Source of the DNA: Akkermansiaceae bacterium
Lineage (GTDB): Bacteria; Verrucomicrobiota; Verrucomicrobiia; Verrucomicrobiales; Akkermansiaceae
Length of the DNA: 34,708 bases
Assembly (NCBI GenBank): GCA_021733795.1
Contig: JAIPKB010000034.1
Coordinates: forward strand, 1 to 34,708
Direction: 5' to 3'
Shown here: positions 1-8,443 of the stretch, one piece after another
Numbering within the stretch: the stretch's first letter is position 1
Layout of the letters: every line of letters starts with the position of its first letter
Position numbers and translations under genes: made by a program
The notes under the pieces: generated by a model
What the model was told of the DNA's origin: nothing
Database searches by the model: none
Seen by the model: only the letters and a program-made list of their open reading frames with translations

Positions 1-1036
1 GCTCGCCGCTGCGGGTGTTGAGGACGTTCATGTCCCGCTCGAATCTGCCGGAGACGATCCGGATAAAGGCCACGCGGTCCCGGTGTTTCGGGTTCATGTT
101 GGCCTGGATCTTGAACACGAATGCCGAAAACTCATCGGCGGCGGGGTCGATCAGGATTTCCCCGCTCTGGCGCGGCGGCGGCGCGGGTGCGAGTTCGAGA
201 AACCGGTCCAGCAGCATCTGCACGCCGAAGTTGTTGGCGGCGCTGCCGAAAAACACCGGGCTCAGCTCGCCGGACAGCACCTTGCCCACATCGAAGTCCG
301 CGCCGGCCCCCTCCAGCAGTTCGAGTTCGTCGCAAACCTGGTGGTAGGTGCCTTCGTCGATCGCCGCCTTCACGCTGTCGTCGCCGATGCCGCTGACCTT
401 GACCGGTGCGCGGTAGGACCCGTGGACGGTGCGTTCGAAGAGGTGTACCTGCTGGTGCTCGCGGTCATAGACGCCCTTGAAGCGGGGGCCGTCGCCGAGC
501 GGCCAGTTGAGGGGGAACGCGTGGATGCCCAGGACGTGTTCCAGCTCGTCGATCAAGTCGAGCGGTGGTCGGGCCGGGCGGTCCAGCTTGTTCATGAAGG
601 TAAAGATCGGCACGCCGCGGCGGCGGCAGACCTCGAACAGTTTGCGGGTCTGGCTTTCGATGCCCTTGCCGGCATCGACCACCATCACGGCGGCGTCCAC
701 GGCGGTGAGCACGCGGTAGGTATCCTCTGAGAAATCCTTATGGCCGGGGGTGTCGAGGATGTTGACCACGCAGTCCTTGTATTCGAACTGGAGGACGGTG
801 GAACTCACCGAGATCCCGCGTTGTTTTTCCAATTCCATCCAGTCGGAGGTGGTGGCGCGCTGGTTTTTGCGGGCGGTGACGCTGCCGGCCAGGTTGAGGG
901 CGCCGCCGTAGAGCAGGAATTTCTCGGTGAGCGTGGTTTTGCCGGCGTCCGGATGGGAAATGATCGCGAACGAACGGCGTCGCCGCACCTCGCGCTGGAG
1001 GGCGGGCGACGGAATGGAATAGCTGGAACTCGACAT
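1..1036 (-). CDS. prfC: Peptide chain release factor 3 (RF3), partial
   Basis: RF3 is the translational GTPase that removes RF1/RF2 from the ribosome after peptide release. About 345 N-terminal residues are present; the gene runs off the left edge of the window (family length is about 530). Visible GTPase motifs are the P-loop SHPDAGKTT at residues 27-35, the RGISVSST switch region, DTPGHKDFSEDTYR and NKLDR. The start ATG at 1034-1036 gives MSSSSYSIPSPALQREVRRRR, the usual short lead-in before the P-loop. A possible TTGCCC-17 bp-TAGGCC promoter lies just upstream. It follows recO on the same strand after a 377-bp spacer holding a repeat, so it is probably transcribed separately. Confidence 0.95.
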   Translation of the reverse strand, partial: MSSSSYSIPSPALQREVRRRRSFAIISHPDAGKTTLTEKFLLYGGALNLAGSVTARKNQRATTSDWMELEKQRGISVSSTVLQFEYKDCVVNILDTPGHKDFSEDTYRVLTAVDAAVMVVDAGKGIESQTRKLFEVCRRRGVPIFTFMNKLDRPARPPLDLIDELEHVLGIHAFPLNWPLGDGPRFKGVYDREHQQVHLFERTVHGSYRAPVKVSGIGDDSVKAAIDEGTYHQVCDELELLEGAGADFDVGKVLSGELSPVFFGSAANNFGVQMLLDRFLELAPAPPPRQSGEILIDPAADEFSAFVFKIQANMNPKHRDRVAFIRIVSGRFERDMNVLNTRSGE

Positions 1037-1267
1037 GGGCAGGGGAGGGCCTAGGGCAGCCGCCGCCCGCGGGCAAGCCCAAACCCGGTCTGTGGGTCAC
1101 TTCTTGGTCCAGCCGCTGTCCAACCTTTGCCCCCGGTCGGCACGCGCGTCAAGTTAGGGCGCCAACGGTGCACAGCCGTCCCGGCTGTGTCGTCCCGGCT
1201 GTGTCGGAGAACGGGTTTCCAGCTGTTCTGGGCCCGCTGTGTTGTCGCGTGAAGACGCCCAAGGCCG

Positions 1268-1378
1268 CCAACAAAGGGATGAGAAAGGAGAGTCCAAGCA
1301 GGTTCCATCGGGCTGCTCTTGGGCGCTTCCTTCCCGGCTCTTTGGCCGGTGGACAGGAATGTCCACTCTCCTTATCCG
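1268..1378 (-). repeat. GTGGACA-hairpin interspersed repeat, copy 1
   Basis: This is most of the prfC-recO spacer (1037-1413). Its core hairpin GTGGACA/TGTCCAC is at 1349-1366. Read on the minus strand, the flanks (ATAAGGAG before the hairpin, then CAAAGAGCCGGGAA, GCGCCCAAGAG, CTGCTTGG, CTCTCCTTT) match copies at 26757-26875 and 28760-29027. Further left, 1167-1207 has GC-rich CCCGGCTGTGTCG direct repeats. I see no gene in the spacer; the short ORFs here are all repeat. Confidence 0.75.
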
Positions 1379-1413
1379 GCCCCGGCGGTGCCGCGCCACC
1401 TGCGGCCCCGGCC

Positions 1414-1944
1414 TCACTGGAGTTGCTCGACGAGCAGGCGGCGGTTTGCGGGGAGGTTGCCCAGGGCGTTCTGGAGGCAGGTTTCCGGCGGGGCAGAGTC
1501 ATGGTTGATGCCCAACATGCGTGAGAGTTCGGACTCGAAGTGACGCAGCGCACGGAGGCTGGGCGGGTGGTCTGCCACATGATCGAGCGCCCGCCGGAGC
1601 AGGTCAAAGAGCGGAGGATCCGGGTGTTCCGGCTCGACCGCGAGTTCGAGCAACTGACAGAAATAGGCCGCCAACAAAGTGGCGGAATAGTCGCGGCGCA
1701 ACCCTTCCCGCCAGCTATGGATGGCCACCTCCCGCAAGCTGTGCAGTTCGCCGCGGGGGGCGCGCGCAAACGCAATCTCCCCACCGAAAAACAAATCGAG
1801 CTTGCCGGCGAACTGGCTGTTAGGCCGACGCGCGCCCTTGGCCACCGCTTTCACCAATCCGTGATCCTGGGTGAACCAGTGGACAATCAGGCTGGTGTCG
1901 GTCAACCGGGTGAGCCGGATCAGGATGGCCTGGGTGGGAGACAT
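1414..1944 (-). CDS. recO: DNA repair protein RecO, short form
   Basis: RecO binds single-stranded DNA and helps RecR load RecA at gaps. The 176-residue protein has the N-terminal OB-fold pattern of the family: ILIRLTRLTDTSLIVHWFT, then the basic VAKGARRPNSQFAGKLDLF segment, then the helical domain (YSATLLAAYFCQLLELAVEPEHPDPPLFDLLRRAL). It is shorter than the E. coli protein (about 240 residues), and I see no four-cysteine zinc motif; only one Cys pair-like position remains. Start ATG at 1942-1944. It sits 97 bp downstream of the subtilisin gene on the same strand, separated by heptamer repeats. Confidence 0.8.
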   Translation of the reverse strand: MSPTQAILIRLTRLTDTSLIVHWFTQDHGLVKAVAKGARRPNSQFAGKLDLFFGGEIAFARAPRGELHSLREVAIHSWREGLRRDYSATLLAAYFCQLLELAVEPEHPDPPLFDLLRRALDHVADHPPSLRALRHFESELSRMLGINHDSAPPETCLQNALGNLPANRRLLVEQLQ

Positions 1945-1951
1945 GGGGGGG

Positions 1952-2020
1952 GATTTGAGATTCGAGATTTGAGATTTGAGATTTGAGATTTCTGATTTCT
2001 GATTTCTGATTTCTGATTTT
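1952..2020. repeat. Heptanucleotide tandem repeats, GAGATTT then CTGATTT
   Basis: About four GAGATTT units run directly into about four CTGATTT units, between the recO start and the subtilisin stop. It is a simple-sequence array with no coding sense. Other heptamer arrays lie at 12213-12243 and 29028-29075. Confidence 0.9.
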
Positions 2021-2041
2021 GAATGGGTGGGGAGTGGTTGG

Positions 2042-4195
2042 TTAGGGGGAGAGGATGCGGACGCGGTAGAAGCGGCGGGTGGGGAGGGTGGGGGAACCGG
2101 GGTCGATGGCGGTGGCAGGGGTGCCGGTGCCGGGGAGGTCGGTCCCCAGCGGAAGCCAGGAACCGCTGCTCAGGCTGGGGCTGTATTCCACCCGGTAGAG
2201 CACGTCCAACGCGGTGGGAAAGGTGATTTCAAAATCCCGGACGGCGCCGTTTTCGAGGAGCCCGCTGTGGGAGATCCGCAGGTGGCTGGTGGCGTCGGTG
2301 GGCAGGGTGGCGATCCGGTATTCCTGGAGATTGGTGAAGCCGTCGCCATCCGGATCGGATTCCGCGGGCTGGGCCAGATTGCCGAAATGCGCGGTTTCCC
2401 ACCAGTCGGGGAGTTGGTCGCGGTCGGTGTCGATGATGCCGGTTAGGTCGAGTCTGCCACCGGTCAGTACCCGGCCGGTCAGGGTGCCGACCGGGGTGGT
2501 GTGGTCGAGGATGCGGGCGACCCGCTGGGTGGCGGATTCGTTGGGGAAATGGGCGGCGGCGAACGCGACCGCGGCGGTGACGAAGGGCGCGGCGACCGAG
2601 GTGCCGCTGGCGTAGAAGTAGGCGTCCCAGGTGTTGGCCGGCAGGTTGGTGAGGGTGACGGTGGCGGGCAGTGCGGCCAGCAGCACCTGGCCGTCGGCCT
2701 GGGAGATGAAGACCCCGGGGATCCAGGCATCGGCGGAATTCAGGGTGGGTGAGGTGGGGGCGGCGACATTGTTGTAAATGACCACGCCGTTGGCTCCCGC
2801 CTTCATTGCGTTGAGGACCTTGGCGGCGTAGGTGCCGTTGCCGCGTTGGATGAGGGCGACATGGCCGTTCACGGCGGCCGGGAAATCGCTTGGGAACATT
2901 CCGTAGCCGCAGTTGCGGAGGGAGCCGGTGACGCCGGTGGTGGTGCCGGAGAAATGGATCGGGGAAGCGGTGTAGGCAGCGTCCTCACGGGTCAGGGTGG
3001 CGATGACGCCGTCGGCAGTTGGCCAGATGGTTTTGGTGGAGTAGATGGTGTCGCCGGGCGCGGCGAGGTCCACCTTGGTGCCGTAGTTCGAATAGCTGGC
3101 GAGTTCATCGGACGAGTTGCTGGCGGCGACGACGATCATGTTGGACAGGCGGAGGTTCGCCGGATAGATCGGGGTGGCGGTGTTGTCCGCACCTTCATTG
3201 CCGGCGGCGGCGCAGACGACGATGCCGGCGGTGCCGGCCGCCTGAATGGCTGCCTGTTCGGTGGCGGAATAATAGGAGCGGGTGAACGAGGCGTTGATTG
3301 CCACCAGATTGACCCCCCGGGTTTTCATCATCACGGCATAGTTGATGGCGGCCACCACGTTGCCGACGTCCGGGACGCCGTCGGCGCTGGTGATGCGCAG
3401 CGGCATGATCCGGCTGGTGAAGGCGGTCCCGGCGATCCCCTGGCTGTTCCGGATGGCGGCGGCCATGATCCCAGCCAGATGGGTGCCGTGGGAGAGCGTT
3501 GGATTCACGTCGGACGGGTTGCCGTTGTGATCGGTGAAGTTGAAGCCGTGGACATCGTCGATTTTTCCGTTGGCATCGTTGTCGAGCCCGTCCCATGGGA
3601 TTTCGCCGGGGTTGGTCCAGAGGGCGGGGGTGAGTTCCAGATGGGTGAGGTCGATGCCGGTATCGAGCAGGGCGATGACGGTTTCCGGGGTGGTGGGGTT
3701 GGCCATGCCCCAGGCATCGAGGAAGCCGATGTCCGCCCCGGGGGTGCCGGGGATGTTGTTGACGAGTTGGCCGGTGTTTTCGAGCGCCCATTGCCGTGGA
3801 AACCCGGGGTCGTTGGGGACGGGCATCCCTGCGAGTTGGCAGTGGAAGTTCGGCTCCGCCCAGGCGACGGCCGGCTCCTCCAGCAGTCCGGCGACGAGGT
3901 CCGCGGTGGTGGCGGACCCGGAGTGGAGCTGTTGGACGGTTCTGCCCTGCATCCGCGAGATCGCGGAAAACGTCCTGACCACCGCCACCCGGTGGGCTTC
4001 ATGGCACTGGCGGATCGTTTCCGCAGCGATCCCGGGTTTGAAACCCACCAGAACCTCTCCCTCGGTGTAGCCGGATGATTGGGAAACACCGGCGTTGGCG
4101 GGCGACAGCGCAAACACCCACGCGGCGAGCCAGCGGCCCAGCCACAGGCAGGGCGCGGACGGGAGGCGGACAGGGGTGGCGGAGGCGGGGATCAC
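2042..4195 (-). CDS. Secreted subtilisin-like (S8) serine peptidase with PA insert
   Basis: 717 residues from a GTG start. Catalytic triad: D178 (ALLDTGID), H236 (SHGTHLAG), S532 (GTSVAAP). A signal peptide or anchor (LWLGRWLAAWVFALSPANA) ends near 35, and an inhibitor-like propeptide follows (about 44-118, GEVLVGFKPG to AWAEPNF). A protease-associated domain is inserted at about 400-515, between the Asn of the oxyanion hole (AAGNEG, 331-335) and the catalytic Ser. DTDRDQLPDWWE...DPDGDGFTNLQEY (589-626) is a calcium-binding-like linker, and the tail ends RRFYRVRILSP, like the tails of the two giant proteases. The frame stays open further upstream, but that part is antisense-like low-complexity sequence inside the preceding gene. 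The GTG at 4193-4195 shares GTGA with the preceding stop, which suggests translational coupling. Confidence 0.9.
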   Translation of the reverse strand: MIPASATPVRLPSAPCLWLGRWLAAWVFALSPANAGVSQSSGYTEGEVLVGFKPGIAAETIRQCHEAHRVAVVRTFSAISRMQGRTVQQLHSGSATTADLVAGLLEEPAVAWAEPNFHCQLAGMPVPNDPGFPRQWALENTGQLVNNIPGTPGADIGFLDAWGMANPTTPETVIALLDTGIDLTHLELTPALWTNPGEIPWDGLDNDANGKIDDVHGFNFTDHNGNPSDVNPTLSHGTHLAGIMAAAIRNSQGIAGTAFTSRIMPLRITSADGVPDVGNVVAAINYAVMMKTRGVNLVAINASFTRSYYSATEQAAIQAAGTAGIVVCAAAGNEGADNTATPIYPANLRLSNMIVVAASNSSDELASYSNYGTKVDLAAPGDTIYSTKTIWPTADGVIATLTREDAAYTASPIHFSGTTTGVTGSLRNCGYGMFPSDFPAAVNGHVALIQRGNGTYAAKVLNAMKAGANGVVIYNNVAAPTSPTLNSADAWIPGVFISQADGQVLLAALPATVTLTNLPANTWDAYFYASGTSVAAPFVTAAVAFAAAHFPNESATQRVARILDHTTPVGTLTGRVLTGGRLDLTGIIDTDRDQLPDWWETAHFGNLAQPAESDPDGDGFTNLQEYRIATLPTDATSHLRISHSGLLENGAVRDFEITFPTALDVLYRVEYSPSLSSGSWLPLGTDLPGTGTPATAIDPGSPTLPTRRFYRVRILSP

Positions 4196-6306
4196 GGATG
4201 AAAACCGGTGGGAATGGGCGGCTGCCGAAGCTCGGCAGGGAGCAGGGAGGTGGTGCCCCACACCCGGATGAGGATGGTTTTTGCCGGGCCCTCGCCGTGT
4301 TCGACGGCGAGTTGGAGGCGGGTTCCATGTTGGGTTAGGTCCCAGCAATCGGAGGGGCCGCCCGGAGACCAGCCACGATCTAACAATAATCTCAGTGCCC
4401 ATGCCCGGTCCCGGCCGTCGCGGGTGGTGACGGCCAGCTCGGTGGTGGGGCTGGCGGGTGAGGCCGGGGGCGGGACGGGGGCGGGAAGGTGGAAACTGGC
4501 ATTGCGCGCCCATGCCCGCAGCCGTGGTTGGAAAAACCCCACGCCGTGGAGGACGATCCGGGTCCAGCCGTGGTTGTAGCGGGTGGTCAGCCCGCGCAGC
4601 GGCAGCGTGCGATTGATCACGGCCTGATAGCCGGCCATGCCCATGGCACCATGATAGATCACGGACCCACCGTCCGCGCGGACTGGGCCGCCACCGTAAA
4701 CAAATCCGTCCCAGCGGGCTCCGCCGTGGGAGGAGAAACGATGCGGGTGTTTCCGCATGAGCAAGCGTTCCGCCCGGCCGTAGCCGAGCTGTTGCCGCAG
4801 GAACAAGCGCACCGAAGGCCGCCGCCAATGCCAGACAAAGGCTCCCGCCTCAAAGCCAAGCCGGAAACCCGCATCCCTCAGCCGCCAGCAGAAATCCACG
4901 TCGTCGCCGGCGGTGTGGAACACCGGATCAAAGCCGCCGATCATTTCGAATGCCCGGCGGTTCACCACCAGGTTGCATCCCGGCAGGTGCTCCGCCTCTC
5001 CATCATCTAACAATACATGGCTCGGCGCGCCGGGCGCGGCGCACACCACCGCCTCCTGCCACGATTGCGGGGGCGGCGGCAGGTTGGGCCCGCCGACTGC
5101 GGCAAACCGCCCCTCCGCGCAGAGCGGCCGCATTCGCACCAGCCACTCGGGATCGGGCTCGCAGTCGTCGTCGGTAAATGCCAGCCAATCGCCGCCGGCT
5201 GCGGCCGCGCCGGCATTGCGGGCGGCGCTCAGCCCGGATGGGGGCAGGCGCAGCAGGTTGAATTCTGGAAACTCGCGGTTCACCAGTTCCGCCGTGCCAT
5301 CGGTGGAGCCATCGTCCACCACCCAGCATTCGTGGGGACCGCCGGCGAGTGCGCTGATGGCCTTGAGGCACTTGCCGATGCGCGTGCCGCCGTTGCGGGT
5401 GCAAACAATCACTGAAAAGGAAATCCCCGGGTCGGCGGGAGACGGCGGGGAGCAAGCCAATCCGGCACTCACCGAGGACAGCGCGGGTTTGCCACGGCCC
5501 TGCCGGTCGGTTAGACCGAAATCCCAGTCGAGCACTTCGGCATTTCCGTTCCGCCAGCAGTCGCTCCACGCATAGACGGTGAACCCCGCGGTGGACAAGC
5601 CGGCCGACGCCCGGAGCGCCCATGCCAGGGTGTTGGCTTGGGTGGTGGTGCCGTTGCGCCGCGAATCGAGGCCGAACTCCGACACCATCAGCGGCCGGTC
5701 GCCGGCGATGTGATGGAGTCGTTTGAGGTAGTTGCGGTAGTCCGGTTCATGTTCCAGATAGATGTTGAAGGCGGAGAAATCCGCGTTTTCGGGTTCCAGA
5801 TACTCGGTGCTGGGGTAGTTGGCGTAGGCAAACATCACCTCCGGTGCCAGAGTGCGGCCGTGGGCGATCAGTCGTTCGAGCGCGTGGCGGACGCGGGTGG
5901 GGCCCATCCACCGGACCAGATCGGATGGCACCTCGTTGCCCACATAGACCGCCGCCAGCGCCGGATGGTCCGCGGTTTCCCGGAGTCCGGCGGTCAATGA
6001 GTCGAGGGCTAGCGCCAAAACGCCGGGCCGGGCGATGAAATCCGCGCTCTGACCCCACTCAAGGCCCGCGAAAACCCGCAGGCCATGTGCCCATGCCGCA
6101 TCCAGCACAGCACGGTCCGGCATTTCATACAAACGCACCGCATTGAATCCCGCTGCCGCGATCCTGGCAAAATCCTCATCCCGCAGGGCAGGCCGGTCGG
6201 GCGGAAACGGCCCGTAGGTCACCGCTTTCAGCCACACGCGGGTCTGGCCGGCGCGGAAGAATTTCCCGTCCGTTTGCCAGCGTCCGTTAGTGGCGATCAC
6301 GGTCAC
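4192..6306 (-). CDS. Fused glycoside hydrolase-like TIM barrel / family 2 glycosyltransferase
   Basis: 704 residues, GTG start at 6304-6306. Residues about 1-285 look like a clan-A glycoside hydrolase barrel (GH2/GH5-like): candidate acid/base E125 in VGNEVP and nucleophile E210 in VSEFG. Residues about 295-560 are a GT2 transferase: SVIVCTRNGG, DDGSTDG at 331-337, the TDDD metal site at 378-381, and GDDVDFCWR. A poorly defined tail of about 140 residues follows. No signal peptide or clear membrane helix is seen, so the protein is probably cytoplasmic or membrane-associated. It is divergent from lpxC-fabZ and overlaps the subtilisin gene by 4 bp. Its substrate is unknown; a role in envelope or exopolysaccharide synthesis is a guess from the GT2 domain. 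Confidence 0.85.
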   Translation of the reverse strand: MTVIATNGRWQTDGKFFRAGQTRVWLKAVTYGPFPPDRPALRDEDFARIAAAGFNAVRLYEMPDRAVLDAAWAHGLRVFAGLEWGQSADFIARPGVLALALDSLTAGLRETADHPALAAVYVGNEVPSDLVRWMGPTRVRHALERLIAHGRTLAPEVMFAYANYPSTEYLEPENADFSAFNIYLEHEPDYRNYLKRLHHIAGDRPLMVSEFGLDSRRNGTTTQANTLAWALRASAGLSTAGFTVYAWSDCWRNGNAEVLDWDFGLTDRQGRGKPALSSVSAGLACSPPSPADPGISFSVIVCTRNGGTRIGKCLKAISALAGGPHECWVVDDGSTDGTAELVNREFPEFNLLRLPPSGLSAARNAGAAAAGGDWLAFTDDDCEPDPEWLVRMRPLCAEGRFAAVGGPNLPPPPQSWQEAVVCAAPGAPSHVLLDDGEAEHLPGCNLVVNRRAFEMIGGFDPVFHTAGDDVDFCWRLRDAGFRLGFEAGAFVWHWRRPSVRLFLRQQLGYGRAERLLMRKHPHRFSSHGGARWDGFVYGGGPVRADGGSVIYHGAMGMAGYQAVINRTLPLRGLTTRYNHGWTRIVLHGVGFFQPRLRAWARNASFHLPAPVPPPASPASPTTELAVTTRDGRDRAWALRLLLDRGWSPGGPSDCWDLTQHGTRLQLAVEHGEGPAKTILIRVWGTTSLLPAELRQPPIPTGFHP

Positions 6307-6312
6307 GGGCGG

Positions 6313-6342
6313 AGACTAGGCCGGGTGCGGGTCTGCGGTCAA
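6313..6342 (-). promoter_or_regulatory. Sigma-70-type promoter of the GH-GT2 gene
   Basis: TTGACC (6337-6342) and TAGTCT (6313-6318) are 18 bp apart. The -10 box ends only 6 bp before the GTG start, so the transcript would begin at or very near the start codon. Confidence 0.5.
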
Positions 6343-6411
6343 TGACGCGCATCGACTGTTTGGCAGTTGGCGCTGGCTACCAACAGGGGGCCAATCGCTG
6401 CAAATCTGGGC

Positions 6412-6440
6412 TTGAACCGACCGGTGGTCCCGGGGATACT
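6412..6440 (+). promoter_or_regulatory. Sigma-70-type promoter of lpxC-fabZ
   Basis: TTGAAC (6412-6417) and GATACT (6435-6440) have a 17-bp spacer. The -10 box ends 8 bp before the ATG at 6449, so a leaderless or nearly leaderless mRNA is predicted. Confidence 0.5.
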
Positions 6441-6448
6441 GTCCGCCC

Positions 6449-7765
6449 ATGCCCTACGCCGTCCAACATACCCTCGCAGGTCCCGCCACTCTCCAAGGCA
6501 CCTCCCTCCACACCGGGGAGAAGGTGTCGCTGACCTTGAAACCCGCGCTGGAGGATCACGGGATCCGTTTCCGGCGGATCGACCTACCGGACATGCCGTT
6601 CATTCCGGCGGATGTGAGCAAGGTGCAGACGGTCGAGCGCGCCACCACCCTGGCCGAGGGTTCGGTCAAGGTCCATACGGTCGAACATGTGATCTCGGCG
6701 CTGGCCGGCATGGGCGTGGACAACGCGTTGATCGAAATGGATGCCAACGAACCGCCGATCGGCGACGGTTCGTCCCGGCCGTTCGTGGAACTGATCCAAA
6801 AGGCGGGGATCGCCCCCCAGACGGCCCCCCGCAGGATCTGGGAAATCCGCGAACCGATCCACATGGAAACCGGCGACGGCACGATCATCACCATCGTGCC
6901 GAGCAAAACCTTCCGGATTTCCGTCACCAACGTGGGGCCGGAGGGACGGTTCACCCAGTATTTCTCCGGTGAAGTCACCCCGGCCACCTACGAAAAGGAA
7001 ATCTGCGCCGCCCGCACCTTTGTCTATTACGAGGACGTCAAGCCGTTGCTGGACAAGGGGTTGATCAAAGGAGGTTCACTGGAAAGCGCCATCGTCATCC
7101 GCGGCAACGAGGTGATGTCCAAGGAGTCCCTCCGGTTCCACAACGAGTTCGCCCGCCACAAGGCGCTCGACCTCATCGGCGACCTCATGCTTTCCGGCAT
7201 CCGCATTCTCGGCCACGTCATCGCGGTGAAGCCCGGTCACGGACCCAATACCAAAGTGGCCGCCACCCTCAAGGCGGAGTACGCCAAGATGCGCTCGATG
7301 GTGCCCGCCCCCATCAGCATTCCCGCCGGCGAGGGCGTGATGGACATCAACGAGGTGCTCAAAATCCTCCCTCACCGCTACCCATTCCTGATGGTGGACC
7401 GGATCATCGGTTTCGAGGGCGAGGACAAATGCACCGGAGTCAAGAACGTCACCATCAACGAGCCGTATTTCCCCGGTCATTTTCCCGGCCACCCGATCAT
7501 GCCCGGCGTGCTTCAACTCGAAGCGATGGCCCAGGTGTCCTCCGTGATCATGCTGCGCAAACCGGAAAACATGGGGAAAATCGGCTATTTCATGAGTGCC
7601 GACAACGTCAAGTGGCGGCGTCCCGTCCTCCCCGGGGACACCCTCGTCATCGAGTGCCGGATTGTCAAAATGCGCGGCTCCATCGGTCAAACCCGCTGCC
7701 GCTGCCTCGTCAATAGCGAGGTGGTTTCGGAAGCCGAACTGAAGTTCCTGCTGCTGGATCGCTAA
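6449..7765 (+). CDS. lpxC-fabZ: Bifunctional LpxC/FabZ (lipid A deacetylase and hydroxyacyl-ACP dehydratase)
   Basis: 438 residues. The N-terminal part (about 1-290) is the zinc enzyme UDP-3-O-acyl-GlcNAc deacetylase, the committed step of lipid A synthesis: E79-H80 in HTVEHV, H237 and D241 in RHKALDLIGD, catalytic H264 in GHGPN. These match E. coli E78/H79/H238/D242/H265. The C-terminal part (about 297-438) is FabZ: H309 in LPHRYPF and E358 in LQLEAMAQ, with the FPGHFPGHPIMPG loop. The fusion is known in Bacteroidetes and Verrucomicrobia and shows that the organism makes LPS. Start ATG at 6449 with no Shine-Dalgarno site. The stop codon abuts a MITE-like element. Confidence 0.97.
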   Translation: MPYAVQHTLAGPATLQGTSLHTGEKVSLTLKPALEDHGIRFRRIDLPDMPFIPADVSKVQTVERATTLAEGSVKVHTVEHVISALAGMGVDNALIEMDANEPPIGDGSSRPFVELIQKAGIAPQTAPRRIWEIREPIHMETGDGTIITIVPSKTFRISVTNVGPEGRFTQYFSGEVTPATYEKEICAARTFVYYEDVKPLLDKGLIKGGSLESAIVIRGNEVMSKESLRFHNEFARHKALDLIGDLMLSGIRILGHVIAVKPGHGPNTKVAATLKAEYAKMRSMVPAPISIPAGEGVMDINEVLKILPHRYPFLMVDRIIGFEGEDKCTGVKNVTINEPYFPGHFPGHPIMPGVLQLEAMAQVSSVIMLRKPENMGKIGYFMSADNVKWRRPVLPGDTLVIECRIVKMRGSIGQTRCRCLVNSEVVSEAELKFLLLDR

Positions 7766-8047
7766 GGGGCTGTCTGAAAAATAGCTTGGCAGGGACCTTT
7801 TTCCGAAAGGTCCGCGAGAATGGCTAGCGAATGCATGGCCGGATCTTCCGGGCAGGGACCTTTTTCCGAAAGGTCCGCGAGAATGGCTAGCGAATGCATG
7901 GCCGGATCTTCCGGGCAGGGACCTTTTTCCGAAAGGTCCGCGAGAATGGATAGCGAATGAACAGACGACACGGCATTTCTATTCTCAGTTCATTCACCCG
8001 GACGCTTCGGAAAAGCGTCCCTGCCATTTTTCATCCAGCCTCTAAGG
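7763..8047. repeat. MITE-like element with three 63-bp internal tandem units
   Basis: The imperfect terminal inverted repeats are CTAAGGGGCTGTCTGAAAAAT on the left and the complement of ATTTTTCATCCAGCCTCTAA on the right. Inside, a 63-bp unit starting GGCAGGGAC repeats at 7788, 7851 and 7914. Each unit has a hairpin with 8-bp arms GGACCTTT/AAAGGTCC and loop TTCCG; the right end has arms GGACGCTT/AAGCGTCC and loop CGGAA (8000-8020). Related elements are at 14174-14358 and 34536-34708. No transposase is encoded. The minus-strand ORF across the units is a by-product of the 63-bp (21-codon) period. Confidence 0.85.
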
Positions 8048-8176
8048 GGCGGGCGTTAGGCGCCTGTTGGCGAGGTCATCCACCATGCCGGCGCGTGCCG
8101 GAGCCATGGCCTGGATTGGCAACTATGCCACCGGGATCATTTGCCGGGGAGGAAATGGTTCCCCGCGTGGGTTGAG

Positions 8177-8223
8177 TGTCGCTTTTCTTTACATGCGAGC
8201 ATGGAATGTCGGATTTTCTTACA
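8177..8223 (+). promoter_or_regulatory. Twin upstream activator motif for the gene at 8444
   Basis: Two 17-mers, TGTCGCTTTTCTTTACA (8177-8193) and TGTCGGATTTTCTTACA (8207-8223), are exactly 30 bp apart. They lie 101 bp upstream of the sigma-54 promoter. The same motif occurs as a pair before four other sigma-54 promoters in the window, so this is a likely enhancer-binding-protein site. Confidence 0.7.
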
Positions 8224-8323
8224 GATGATCCCCGCTAGCCGCGCGCCGGTGAATTTTTCTCGTTGTTATAAAACATTGAAAAAAATGGAGTTATGAAGTT
8301 ATGGCGTTTCGAGAGTTCGCGGT

Positions 8324-8339
8324 TGGCATGAATTCTGCT
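8324..8339 (+). promoter_or_regulatory. Sigma-54 promoter of the gene at 8444
   Basis: TGGCATGAATTCTGCT fits the -24/-12 consensus TGGCACRNNNNTTGCW, with GG and GC correctly spaced. The predicted start of transcription is about 8350. Confidence 0.8.
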
Positions 8340-8443
8340 TAATATTTCTTTCCGGTCTTCCCAATATTCCGATGTTGATAATGAAGTTCCCGGAGACGCC
8401 TCGGCGTCCTTTGCTAATCACCCCACCCCAAAGACAAATATTT

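Noticed and set aside
4196..4828. Upstream extension of the subtilisin reading frame
   Set aside because: It lies inside the GT2 gene in another frame, is Pro/Arg-rich shadow sequence, and has no signal peptide; the GTG overlapping the upstream stop gives a normal secreted subtilisin.
7762..7971. Repetitive 69-residue minus-strand ORF
   Set aside because: It is only the 63-bp tandem unit read in frame; no homology expected and no ribosome site.
7788..7976. CRISPR-like array
   Set aside because: Units are identical throughout with no variable spacers, and no cas gene is present.
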